A DNA stretch of 64,000 bases. It comes from Flavobacteriales bacterium (GTDB lineage Bacteria; Bacteroidota; Bacteroidia; NS11-12g; UBA9320). The notes under the pieces were generated by a model, which searched no databases, was not told where the DNA came from, and saw only the letters and a program-made list of their open reading frames with translations. Shown here in pieces: positions 42,955 through 52,700 of this stretch; position 1 is the stretch's first letter; each line of letters opens with the position of its first letter. Position numbers and translations under genes: made by a program. The stretch lies in NCBI GenBank assembly GCA_020635355.1, contig JACJZW010000004.1, positions 62,001-126,000 on the forward strand, in the 5' to 3' direction.

Positions 42955-45013
42955 GCAGGAGATTCACAAACTCCGTAAGTGAATTGATGCTTGAATCCGA
43001 AAAATTCAAGGTGAAATCGGTTTCCAGTTTGGAGCCGTTTTCTTTGGTATAAACCGTACCAGACGCCAATCGTTTTTGCAAGACACGGATCTTGCCTTTT
43101 TCCTTTGGACGTTGATTTTTCCCCACTTCGAGCACGGCGTCAAACGATTTTTCAGAATCCCAGTACTGGCAATTGCCATAGGTTTCAATCATGGTACGTG
43201 CGTTGCCGCTGATCTGATCGGCTTTAGCCAAACCAGTTGTCAGCTTATTCTGCAGCAAATCAGCATTGTTGGATACGAAGAGCATCCCGTTGTGTTTGGC
43301 AATGAAGAAAGGCGTTGGTTTTTTCCCGGGATCCTCCATCACCTGATAGATGTTGTTACCCAACGGCGTAAACAACTTCATGTGTTCGAAGGCCAACAGT
43401 AATCGGTCAACATTTTCTTCCTTCTGAATGGTAGCCATGAACAGAATTTCCGGCATCAGCGAGGTGTCTTTCACCATCTTGTATTCGCGTTCGAAGGTCT
43501 CTTCGTCATACACGTATTTATAGCGTTCGCGGATGTTTGTGGTGAGTCCGGTGAAGGCAAAAACGCCATCGCCTTTCAGGGTATTATAGAAAATGTCCTT
43601 ATTCAGGAAGATGTCCATCATCTCAAATCCCGCGGTTACCTGTTCCTTGACGGGCAGCGTCTCTATGACGGCCATCATAAAGGTTCGGTAGCTCTCAAAA
43701 TAATCCTCAACGCTCAGATTCATGGCGATGTAGCCAAAGGTTTCCTGAGGAAGGTACTTGATCATGTTTTGATTCACCTTTTCGGTGTGGATGTAATCAA
43801 ATCCCTGAAGAATTTCATTTCGATCCTGAACCAATTTCAGATCAAGTTTGCCTTGATTAAAATCTCCATAGGCGTAGGTGAAATTGTTCTCCATGAGTTG
43901 CCTCAACTTAGTATCATCGCCCAGATTCCCAATGCTATCCCGGTTGCGGTAACTTACCAATTCACGATACAGGCCTTTTGAAAACATGAAATTAACGGCT
44001 TCCGGGTTCACCCAAAGCGACAGGTCGTGTTCATTGTTCATCACGGCATTGAACCGAACGTGATTCGCGTATGTATCCTTTGGTTTAAGCGTGGTGTAGC
44101 GCTTGAGTTGATTTTTAATGGCTTCGTTGTGCTGGCGGGCAAAATTTCGGGCACCTTCCTCCCGAAGTTTATCGCGTTTGACATCCAATGCCTGCATCAA
44201 TGGATGTTCGTCTTCATCATAATAGTCGCCGTCATATTCAACATCTTCTTCGTATTCAATGGCTTCTTCCACCATCACTTCATCTGAATCATAATAGGCT
44301 TCCTCTTCAATTTCCATTTCCTCAGCGGCTACTTCTTCTGCTTCTTCGGCTTCCGCTTCTTCCACAACAGCTTCGTCATCATCCGATTCAATATCCAGCT
44401 CAATTTCTCCCGTTAGGTAAGGATCATTACCCGAATAGCGCATGCTGTCAATTTGATTGGAAATGGTACGTCGTTCCTGGTAATAGTTGAATTCAGGATC
44501 GGATGAATAGGGGATGGTGTTGTAAACGCTTTTCTTTTTTCCAAGCATCATGATGGCCACATCATTGGTGCAGCTCAACAGAAGGTTATCGTAGGCGTAT
44601 TGATCGGTGTTGCCAACGCGTTGATAGGAAGCTTCCGGATCATTCATCTTTAGCATCTCCAAGGATTTTTCCATGAAGGTTTTTCGGTTCGATAGGCCAA
44701 TCAACATAACCCTGTTGTTCACCGTATCACCCAGTTCATTGAAATAGTAGGACGGCTCATCCATATCGATTCCAAAGGCCGTTGGATTTTCCAGAACCCG
44801 GATAAAAAGCGACATGAACGGGTTGTCTTCGGTTTCCACTTGCTCCCCGTTAAATTGGGCAAAGGAGATTTTGGATTCCAGTGATTTCCAATTGATCCCA
44901 ATGACCACATTACTGGTAGCCGGGATATACTGTTTCAGCGATTGTGCCGATGAAATGGAAAAGGTCAACAGGAGTACGGCGACGAAGAACGTTCGCAGAT
45001 TCAAAAATTTCAT
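42932..45013 (-). CDS. DUF4836-like exported protein with a highly acidic insertion
   Basis: 693 residues, signal peptide at 1-23 (TFFVAVLLLTFSISSAQ). SLKQYIPATSNVVIGINWKSL and the repeated beta-alpha pattern through to LFTPLGNNIYQVMEDPGKKP fit the DUF4836 family of Bacteroidota exported proteins. Residues about 205-269 are an almost uninterrupted Glu/Asp tract with Ala, Val and Tyr (EEAEAEEAEEVAAEEMEIEE), absent from the rest of the protein and likely disordered or cation-binding. Six bases after the preceding lipoprotein gene. Role unknown; an envelope function is inferred. Confidence 0.75.
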   Translation of the reverse strand: MKFLNLRTFFVAVLLLTFSISSAQSLKQYIPATSNVVIGINWKSLESKISFAQFNGEQVETEDNPFMSLFIRVLENPTAFGIDMDEPSYYFNELGDTVNNRVMLIGLSNRKTFMEKSLEMLKMNDPEASYQRVGNTDQYAYDNLLLSCTNDVAIMMLGKKKSVYNTIPYSSDPEFNYYQERRTISNQIDSMRYSGNDPYLTGEIELDIESDDDEAVVEEAEAEEAEEVAAEEMEIEEEAYYDSDEVMVEEAIEYEEDVEYDGDYYDEDEHPLMQALDVKRDKLREEGARNFARQHNEAIKNQLKRYTTLKPKDTYANHVRFNAVMNNEHDLSLWVNPEAVNFMFSKGLYRELVSYRNRDSIGNLGDDTKLRQLMENNFTYAYGDFNQGKLDLKLVQDRNEILQGFDYIHTEKVNQNMIKYLPQETFGYIAMNLSVEDYFESYRTFMMAVIETLPVKEQVTAGFEMMDIFLNKDIFYNTLKGDGVFAFTGLTTNIRERYKYVYDEETFEREYKMVKDTSLMPEILFMATIQKEENVDRLLLAFEHMKLFTPLGNNIYQVMEDPGKKPTPFFIAKHNGMLFVSNNADLLQNKLTTGLAKADQISGNARTMIETYGNCQYWDSEKSFDAVLEVGKNQRPKEKGKIRVLQKRLASGTVYTKENGSKLETDFTLNFSDSSINSLTEFVNLLHEFEIIR

Positions 45014-45018
45014 ATGGT

Positions 45019-45675
45019 TTACTTGTAGTGGATGTGTTGTTCTAATAAGGTGGTGTTTTGGGCGATCTCCGACACAGATTTCTGATACATGATGGCGCGT
45101 TGATTACCGGCCACTCGTGCGTGATTGTCTTCCGTGGAAACCATGCGGTCAAAACGATATACCGTGGTGTATTTAGCCGATTTCAGCATCGCCGGATTCT
45201 TGCGTTTCAAATTGGCTAGAAAGGCGGTGGTATGGGCATCAGCATGGCGGGTAAATCCGGTTGAAGTAGTGGTGAACAGATCAAAGTAGGTGGTGCCATA
45301 CGGACTCAGTTCTTCATGTAAAACAGCGGCTGCCCGATTCATCGTTTCCAAACTGTCAAAGTCAAACGAAATGGAAAAGATGTACTGATCGTAATCGGAT
45401 TTGACTTGAACATTGGTGATGCCGTTTACCCCTGCCACCGCTTGCTTGCCAATGTTAATTCGCTGATCGATATCGGTTTGTTTTGGAATGCGGAGTCCAC
45501 CGGCAGAATCCAGCTTTAAAATGGCGTTGATCTTATCCCGGCTTTGGCTCATGTTTACCAGATAGCTAAAGTGCCCGGAGCCGTCGGAATTCTGTTTAAT
45601 TTCTTCAAGGATTTCAAAACAACCGGAAGAGAGAATGACGATTGCCATCAGAAATAACCCGGTTAGTTTTCGCAT
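45019..45675 (-). CDS. Lipoprotein, first gene of the envelope operon
   Basis: 218 residues from the ATG at 45675 (MRKLTGLFLMAIVILSSGC), giving lipobox LSSGC and a lipidated Cys19; a start ten codons earlier would spoil the signal. The mature protein has ILEEIKQNSDGSGHFSYLVNMSQSRDKI, with a beta-sandwich pattern after it. I do not recognise the family. The two following genes are 5 bp away and overlapping, so all three proteins probably act together at the envelope. Confidence 0.8.
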   Translation of the reverse strand: MRKLTGLFLMAIVILSSGCFEILEEIKQNSDGSGHFSYLVNMSQSRDKINAILKLDSAGGLRIPKQTDIDQRINIGKQAVAGVNGITNVQVKSDYDQYIFSISFDFDSLETMNRAAAVLHEELSPYGTTYFDLFTTTSTGFTRHADAHTTAFLANLKRKNPAMLKSAKYTTVYRFDRMVSTEDNHARVAGNQRAIMYQKSVSEIAQNTTLLEQHIHYK

Positions 45676-45788
45676 GGAACAAAAATACATATTCAAATAC
45701 TGCATGAATGTCAGAATAGGCCATCAGGTAAACAACAATTGCTCCGAAATGAGGATGGCGTTTGAATTTTCGCTTTTTTTGATCCTCC

Positions 45789-46859
45789 ATGTTACGAAAG
45801 GTTTTCATCGGTTTGTCTGCGATGTTCCTGATGCAGAACAGTTACGGGCAAAAGGCGGGTTTTAGTGCAGTTGGGGTGAACACCTACCCGGGGTTTTTAG
45901 TGGCCCATCGGGATGATTCTCAAAACCTGGAGGCGCACACCTGGGCGGTTGAACTGTCCTTGATTCGGAAGAAAATTAACTCTGTTTGGGCCGATGCCTA
46001 TCGGCGACCGGAGGTGTCCCTGGGTTTTATGTACATGGATTTAGGGCAGCATCAACTCACCGGTCGGGCATTTGCCATTTTGCCTTCGTTTACCACGACG
46101 ATCGGACATCTAGGAAAGTTGGATTTTAGGTTCAAGGCCGGATCTGGCTTGGGCTATTTGACGAAGAAATTTGATCCATATACCAACCGCCGCAATCAAG
46201 CTATTGGAAGTCATATCAACGGATCAATGCAACTGTTCTTCCTGTTGGAACACGTGGGAAAAGCGTATGCTGTGAACGGTGGCATTGGCATTACCCATTT
46301 TAGCAATGGAAGTTTTCGCGTTCCCAATCTAGGGGTAAATATGCCCTCTTTACACATCGGGATTTCAACTGTTCCCGAGAAGGAGCAAGTTCCATCGCTG
46401 GCACCATTGGAGCCGGTAAAGTGGCAATTCTCAGCGGCGTACGCCTTCAAGGAGCGAACGCTTACCAAGCCACATGGCTTTAACATTTTTAATTTCAATG
46501 CTGTTCGGCAATTCAAACGCGGTGTGGTGACCGATTGGCGATTGGGTGGCGATGTCTTTCTGGACAAGACGCACCACTACCTCGATTATCCGGGTGAACC
46601 ACTCACTGGTTTAAAACCCTGGGAAATGACGGAGGTGGGTGTTTTTGGCGGATTTCAATGGCTCATTGCCCGTATCCATTTTAAGACCGATATCGGATTC
46701 TATGCGTATAAGCCCAGTAAGAATAAATTTTTCACCTACCAACGTTTAGGATTTGATTACCACTTCCACCAAAATTGGTATGCTACCATGAATCTCAAAA
46801 CACACTTTGGAATTGCGGATCACATGAGTTGGGGAATTGGATATCGCATCAGAAAATGA
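45789..46859 (+). CDS. PagL-like lipid A 3-O-deacylase (acyloxyacyl hydrolase family)
   Basis: 356 residues with a signal peptide (KVFIGLSAMFLMQNSYGQ). An N-terminal barrel half matches PagL-type proteins: the motif ITHFSNGSFRVPNLGVN places the catalytic pair His170 and Ser172 in the H-x-S arrangement of PagL, with PN-G following. PagL removes an ester-linked acyl chain from lipid A in the outer membrane. The protein is about twice the size of PagL, and the C-terminal 150 residues form further strands (WQFSAAYAFKERT ... FGIADHMSWGIGYRIRK), as in the longer Bacteroidota members. Overlaps the next gene by 4 bp. Confidence 0.8.
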   Translation: MLRKVFIGLSAMFLMQNSYGQKAGFSAVGVNTYPGFLVAHRDDSQNLEAHTWAVELSLIRKKINSVWADAYRRPEVSLGFMYMDLGQHQLTGRAFAILPSFTTTIGHLGKLDFRFKAGSGLGYLTKKFDPYTNRRNQAIGSHINGSMQLFFLLEHVGKAYAVNGGIGITHFSNGSFRVPNLGVNMPSLHIGISTVPEKEQVPSLAPLEPVKWQFSAAYAFKERTLTKPHGFNIFNFNAVRQFKRGVVTDWRLGGDVFLDKTHHYLDYPGEPLTGLKPWEMTEVGVFGGFQWLIARIHFKTDIGFYAYKPSKNKFFTYQRLGFDYHFHQNWYATMNLKTHFGIADHMSWGIGYRIRK

Positions 46860-47599
46860 GGAAGATCCTATATATAGCGCTGTGCTTCACGTTGATTTCC
46901 GGATGCCGGAAAGAACAGTTGGATGATTGCTTTTCGTCAACGGGGGACGATATCACCATTGAACGTCCCGTCAAACCATTCAATAAAATCAACATTGGAG
47001 AGAAATTCAAGGTGACTCTGATCCAGGACACCATTGGAGAACCCCGATTTCAGATAACGGCAGGTAAGAACGTGGTGGAGGGTATTGTTGCCAAGGTGGA
47101 AAATGGGGTGCTAAGCGTAGAGAATTGTAACGTTTGCAACTTCATGAGAACGTACAAACGGGAGATTAAATTGAAAATCTTTATCCGTGATCTGGAAGAA
47201 CTATTCGTGTATGGCGCCACATCCGTTACCAATCAGGACACACTTCATTTCAGTACCTTACACATAGATCATTCGGCGTTGGAAGACATGAGTCTTACCC
47301 TGGATGTCTCCAAAGAACTGTACATCCAATCCATCAATTCCGGTGGATTGACCTTAAAAGGGAAGTGCAATATTTTCAAGTCATCGATCGAGGAAATCAC
47401 CGATGTGGACGCGCGGGATTTTGTGTGTGAAGAAGTGTTGATGGATACACACACACCGCTAAATTGCTATGTACAGGCACGCCGACTCCTCTTCGTCAAG
47501 ATCTACAACAAGGGAAATATCTTTTATGTAGGCGAACCCTCCGGTCTCAAGGAGGTGAATGTTCAGAAAGGTGAGGGTAGGTTGTTGCCGTTGAATTAA
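46856..47599 (+). CDS. Lipoprotein with head-GIN (DUF2807) domain
   Basis: 247 residues from the ATG at 46856, inside the ATGA overlap with the upstream gene; the longer frame from 46775 lies in another gene's coding region and is not used. Lipobox LISGC gives a lipidated Cys. The mature part, FNKINIGEKFKVTLIQDTIG ... VENGVLSVEN, followed by repeated beta turns (LYIQSINSGGLTLKGKC), is the DUF2807 right-handed beta-helix-like fold. Such proteins are surface or periplasmic lipoproteins of unknown ligand. Co-translated with the PagL-like enzyme. Confidence 0.85.
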   Translation: MRKILYIALCFTLISGCRKEQLDDCFSSTGDDITIERPVKPFNKINIGEKFKVTLIQDTIGEPRFQITAGKNVVEGIVAKVENGVLSVENCNVCNFMRTYKREIKLKIFIRDLEELFVYGATSVTNQDTLHFSTLHIDHSALEDMSLTLDVSKELYIQSINSGGLTLKGKCNIFKSSIEEITDVDARDFVCEEVLMDTHTPLNCYVQARRLLFVKIYNKGNIFYVGEPSGLKEVNVQKGEGRLLPLN

Positions 47600-47720
47600 A
47601 TCCAATTGTCAGGTTTATGTCGATACGCCGTCTGTACCAGCAGATATGGCTGCCCTACATGTACCCATCACTCATTGCGTTTATTCCAACCAAATTTGGA
47701 ATTCGATATTTTTGATCCCG

Positions 47721-48278
47721 ATGGCTGATCCAGGAACCTCGTCTAAGCAATCCACTTTTACGGAGTGGGTGGAACAATACAGTGCCGACATGTATGCCTA
47801 TGCCCTTAGGCGAATGCCCGATGAATCACTGGCCGAAGATGTGGTGCAAACCACGTTTATGGCAGCCTTGAAGTCATTTGATACGTTCAAGGGAGACAGC
47901 TCACCTAAGACCTGGTTGATGTCGATCCTAAAGAATAAAATCATGGATCATTATCGCAGTGCGTATCGGCGAAATGAAACATCACTGGATACCACAGAAA
48001 CGATGTTCAATGCGGATGGGACATGGAAGGAAACGGCTATGCCGGCTGATTGGGGTGACATGAATGTGTTGGACAACACGCAGTTCAGGGCCGTATTCTA
48101 TGAATGTTTGGAAAACCTGCCGGAACATTGGAACGCTGCGGTGAAAATCAAATACCTGGAATCGGCTATGGATCCGGAGGATTTGGGTTTGTCCAAGGCA
48201 AATTATTGGAAAATTTTGGAGCGTGCCAGAAAGCAACTTCGAACGTGTTTGGAGATGAACTGGTTTAATGTAGCGTAA
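47721..48278 (+). CDS. ECF-type RNA polymerase sigma factor
   Basis: 185 residues from the ATG at 47721. Region 2: WVEQYSADMYAYALRRMPDESLAEDVVQTTFMAAL, then SPKTWLMSILKNKIMDHYR; region 4: YECLENLPEHWNAAVKIKYLES ... LGLSKANYWKILERARKQLR. The 47646 ATG would add 25 residues of atypical sequence, and a -7-like TATTTTTG lies at 47707-47714, just before the chosen start, so the transcript may have almost no leader. It is followed by a TAATG overlap with a tiny zinc-binding gene that is likely its regulator. Confidence 0.85.
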   Translation: MADPGTSSKQSTFTEWVEQYSADMYAYALRRMPDESLAEDVVQTTFMAALKSFDTFKGDSSPKTWLMSILKNKIMDHYRSAYRRNETSLDTTETMFNADGTWKETAMPADWGDMNVLDNTQFRAVFYECLENLPEHWNAAVKIKYLESAMDPEDLGLSKANYWKILERARKQLRTCLEMNWFNVA

Positions 48279-48535
48279 TGAAAGCGATAAACTATTGGTT
48301 GATATCCTGCGCCCATGCCGCTGAATTGATTGATAAACGACATACGGTTGGTTTGTCGGTTACCGATGGCATCCGGCTGAAGATCCATTCACGCATTTGC
48401 ATCGTATGTCTTCGATATGGTCAGCAACAAAAATGGATAGACGATGCGCTGAAATTGATGCGTGATAGGGAACCCAATCCCGATCGGGTTGAGGCCGTAA
48501 AAAAGCGCATTTTAGAGGCCGTAGGTAATGCGTGA
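48278..48535 (+). CDS. Small zinc-finger-type protein, candidate anti-sigma factor
   Basis: 85 residues. ISCAHAAELIDKR near the start and HSRICIVC in the middle give the Cys ... His-x3-Cys-x2-Cys ligand set of ZAS-type anti-sigma domains. It lacks a transmembrane helix, so it would act in the cytoplasm on the sigma factor whose stop codon it overlaps (TAATG). Soluble single-domain partners of this size are known for other ECF factors. Confidence 0.75.
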   Translation: MKAINYWLISCAHAAELIDKRHTVGLSVTDGIRLKIHSRICIVCLRYGQQQKWIDDALKLMRDREPNPDRVEAVKKRILEAVGNA

Positions 48536-48556
48536 AAAAGTATAACTTTGGGACAG

Positions 48557-49075
48557 ATGAATAATGAAGGTATCGCGCTCAAGGCGAGGAAGATGCTGGA
48601 TCAGCTCAGCGTGTTGTTGAAGCGGTTAACAGACCAGCAATATGGGACGGCGGTTGAGCACCTGAACGGATCCACCATTGGGGAGCATACCCGCCATGTT
48701 CTGGAAATGTTTGATGAGCTGTTGATTGGCTATACATCCGGAACGGTTTGCTATGAAAACCGAAATCGGGACATGGAACTTCAAACGGTTCGGACATCGG
48801 CTTTAGCCCGAATCGATCGAATTGCCCGGGAGTTGAATCGGGAAAATAAAGACATCGTTCTCACCCAATCCTTCATTGATGGTGAAACAAGTTCTTATTC
48901 CTTGACAACCAATTATCTCCGGGAAATTGTCTACAACATCGAGCACACGGTTCATCATCTGGCGTTAATTCGGGTGGCTATAGCCGAGTTGGGACTGAAC
49001 CAATTAATTGACCCGGAGTTTGGCTACGCCGATTCTACGATTCTCCACAAAAAGCAACAGGAATCTGCGCGTTGA
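48557..49075 (+). CDS. DinB-superfamily protein
   Basis: 172 residues from the ATG at 48557 (a TTG three codons earlier is less likely). A four-helix bundle pattern with His in the expected places: IGEHTRHVLEMFDELLIGY in helix 1-2 and NIEHTVHHLALIRVAIAEL in helix 3-4, which supply the metal ligands of DinB-like thiol transferases. Substrate unknown. It starts about 20 bp after the anti-sigma-like gene and may be in the same unit. Confidence 0.8.
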   Translation: MNNEGIALKARKMLDQLSVLLKRLTDQQYGTAVEHLNGSTIGEHTRHVLEMFDELLIGYTSGTVCYENRNRDMELQTVRTSALARIDRIARELNRENKDIVLTQSFIDGETSSYSLTTNYLREIVYNIEHTVHHLALIRVAIAELGLNQLIDPEFGYADSTILHKKQQESAR

Positions 49076-49119
49076 TAACCGCAAGGCATCCTTCTCATTT
49101 TTCTCATTAAATTCCCGCA

Positions 49120-49704
49120 ATGATTGAATTCGTCGAGGGTCAGGTCGCGGAACTATCGCCAACTCACGTAGTTGTGAACTGTAATGGAATGGGCTACCTC
49201 ATGCACATCTCCCTGTACAGTTATGAGCAATTTCAAGGGAAGGCCAACCTCCGTGTGCTTACACATCTTTCGGTTAAGGAAGATAGCCACACCCTTTTTG
49301 GATTTGCCAACGCAACGGAGCGGGAAATATTCCGCAACTTGATTGGGGTGTCTGGAGTGGGTCCTGCAACCGCACGGGTCATTCTTTCATCATTAAATCA
49401 GAAAGAGCTTGTTGGAGCAATATTGAACGGGAACGTTGCGTTACTGAAGTCGATAAAGGGCATCGGCCCGAAAGCCGCACAACGATTGATTTTAGAGCTG
49501 CAGGACAAGATGGGAAAGTTGGGCGACGATTCAGCACTGTTGGCATCAGGCGGAATGGGAAAAGCAAACGAGGCACTCGAGGCATTAATGGCTCTTGGGT
49601 TTGGCCGATCGGTTGCAGAAAAAGCCATTGCGAAAGTCAGGTCGGATTCCGATGAGGATTCCAGTACCGAAGAGTTGATCAAGAAATCACTCAAATTGTT
49701 ATAA
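49120..49704 (+). CDS. ruvA: Holliday junction branch migration protein RuvA
   Basis: 194 residues. N-terminal OB-fold (MIEFVEGQVAELSPTHVVVNCNGMGYLMHI), the two helix-hairpin-helix motifs (IGVSGVGPATARVI and IKGIGPKAAQRLI) and the C-terminal RuvB-binding domain (ALEALMALGFGRSVAEKAIAKV). RuvA tetramers hold the four-way junction while RuvB drives migration. Directly upstream of sprA, an arrangement I recall as widespread in Bacteroidota. ruvB is not in the window. Confidence 0.95.
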   Translation: MIEFVEGQVAELSPTHVVVNCNGMGYLMHISLYSYEQFQGKANLRVLTHLSVKEDSHTLFGFANATEREIFRNLIGVSGVGPATARVILSSLNQKELVGAILNGNVALLKSIKGIGPKAAQRLILELQDKMGKLGDDSALLASGGMGKANEALEALMALGFGRSVAEKAIAKVRSDSDEDSSTEELIKKSLKLL

Positions 49705-49799
49705 ATTTGTCTGATTATTAAGCAAATACGCCTATTGATTAACGTTACTTTTTAGTCCCGGTTTAGGCCGGAGGTTTTACGAAACGGAAAAGGAACATT

Positions 49800-52700
49800 T
49801 TGATTTTTAGTGTCAGGTTTTCAAAGGTTATTGGCTTAATCCCGCTGGTCGTGTGTTGCATGATTGCGATGGCGTCGTCCGCCGTTGCACAGGTAGCACC
49901 AGATTCTACCGGCAGTGATTCACTCAAGTATCCCATTCGCGATCGAAGTCAAAGTGATTTTGACGACATCCATCAGTTCGATTTCAAAGACCCAAACAAC
50001 CTCCGCACAGACGTTACGTATAATCCGGACGATCATACCTACTCGCTCACCAGAAAGGTGGGTGACAACCGAATCGGAAATCCGGAGCAAAAGACATTTG
50101 ACGAGTATCTCGAGTATCAGCAAAAGCAAGCCGAACGCGATTACTTCAGACAGAAATCAGGAGCCACCAACTTCGTTCGCGGTTCAGGCATCCTTCCGGA
50201 TCTCTACTTTGACCCCCAAATTATTGAAGATCTCTTCGGCAACGGATTGATCGATATCCGACCTAGTGGATCAGCCGAAGTAATCTTTGGCGGAAACTTT
50301 AATCGGGTTGAGAACCCCAACTTTACCGCCCGCCAGCAGAAGAACGGGAACTTCGACTTCTCGCTGAAGATGCAGGTGAACGTGACCGGCCAAATTGGTG
50401 ACCGGATGAAAATCAACACCAATTACAACACGGAAGCCACATTTGAATTTGAGAATCAAACCAAGCTGAACTGGGAAGGAAAGGAAGACGATATCCTTAA
50501 GAATGTTGAACTGGGTAATGTGAGTTTACCGCTGAACGGAAGTTTGATCCAGGGCGGACAAAGCCTCTTTGGTTTGAAAACCAAATTGCAGTTCGGAAAA
50601 CTCACCGTTACAGCCATCGCCACACAACAAAAAGGCGAAACACGGGAAACCGAAATCAACGGAGGAGCTCAGGTCACGAAGTTTAACATTCAGGCCAGTG
50701 ACTACGACGTAAACCGTCACTACTTTCTCAGCCAATACTTTGCCAATACGTATGACTCGGCACTTTCCCGTTTGCCACTCATTCAATCCAACGTACTGAT
50801 CAATTACATTGAAGTGTGGGTCACCAACCGGGCTGCCAATTATAATAACACCGGTAATCTGGTGGCCATGATGGACCTCGGTGAAAGCGATCCATACAAC
50901 ACAAATTTTCAACTTCCAGGAGGAAGCAATCTGCCAAGGAACGAGGCAAACCGGTTGTATTCGGCTATGACCAACAGTCCTGATGCGACAAAAAATCAGT
51001 TACGCGTTGGAATCGAATACGTTGATCTGAGCAACGCCAGACAGCTTAACTCGAATGAATACACCATCAATGAAAGACTGGGTTATGTCTCATTGAACCA
51101 AGCTTTGAATACGGATGAAATTTTGGCGGTTGCCTATGAATACACGTACAACGGCATCATCTACAAAGTGGGTGAATTTGCTCGTGATCGGCCACCAAAT
51201 GCTCAGAATATCGGAACCTTGGCCGTTAAACTGCTCAAGTCCAACCTGATTAAAACCAACCTTCCTACCTGGGATTTGATGATGAAAAACATCTACTCTC
51301 TGGGCGCGTACAACATGCAAACGGAAGATTTCAGCTTCAATGTGGTTTATGCCGATGACAACGGAGCAGGTGACCTGGGTTATTTGCCGGTACAGTCTTC
51401 TGAATCCCTATGGTATCAGCGTCAGCTTAATCAGGTATTCCGCCTGGACAACATGAACCGTCAGTTTGAGGCCAAGCAGGACGGAATGTTCGACATCATT
51501 GAAGGAGTGACCATTCAAACGGCACAGGGACGAATCATCTTTCCAATGCGTGAACCGTTTGGAAATTATGCCCGCCGACAATTCCGGGACCCCAATGGAA
51601 AAACGGCTGATTACTACGCCTTTGACGCCCTCTATGACTCCACCAAATGGGATGCCGAGCAGGATGTAGCGCACGACAAATTCTTCCTTCGAGGTAGTTA
51701 CAAAGGATCGTCCTCTAATCAGATACGTCTTCAATGCTTCAACGTTCCGCGAGGATCGGTGAAGGTAACAGCGAATGGATCGCAATTATCTGAAGGTAGT
51801 GACTACATCGTAGACTACACCATTGGTATGGTCACCATCATCAATGAAGGTATTCTGGGATCAGGAGCCGTTATCAAAGCGTCCTGTGAGAGCAATTCGC
51901 TGTTCAATATGCAGCAAAAGACCCTGGTGGGAACACGGTTGGATTACAAGGTCTCGGATAAATTGTTGTTGGGTGGAACCTTACTTCATTTGACCGAGCG
52001 TCCGCTTACCCCTAAGACCAATATCGGTGAAGAACCATTGCTGAACACCATTTACGGATTCGACGGTGCATTCAATACAGAATCGCGAATGCTTACCCGC
52101 TGGGTAGATAAGCTCCCATTTATTGAAACAAAAGAAGAATCAACGGTTGCATTGAACTGGGAGTTTGCTCAGATCATACCGCACAAACCGCTCAGTATTG
52201 GTGATGCCGAGCGAGGAACCTCCTTTATTGATGACTTTGAAGGCGCAGAAACACCGTTCGACTTAAAGACTTGGGCACGGTGGAAAATAGCCAGTGTCCC
52301 GCAGCATCAACCGGACCTATTTCCACTGGCAGACGGAACAGAACGAAAGCTGGAGAATAACCGACGGGCACTTTTATCGTGGTACATGATTGATCCGTTG
52401 TTCCAGAATGCCTCCGATAATCGAATGCCGGATCATTTGCGGAACGACGTGAATCAACGCTCCGGTCACTTTGTACGGGCCATTCCGTTTGATGAACCGT
52501 TCCCTGAGAAAAACATTCAACAGAGTACACCGCGAACCTTGCCAACACTTGACCTGGCATTTTATCCCAATCTGCGTGGGCCGTACAACTACAACATCAA
52601 TGACTTGAAAGCAGATGGTACCTTGGATAATCCATCTGATAAATGGGCCGGGATTAGTCGGCGGATCGAAAATACCGACTTCGAAGCGGCTAACTACGAC

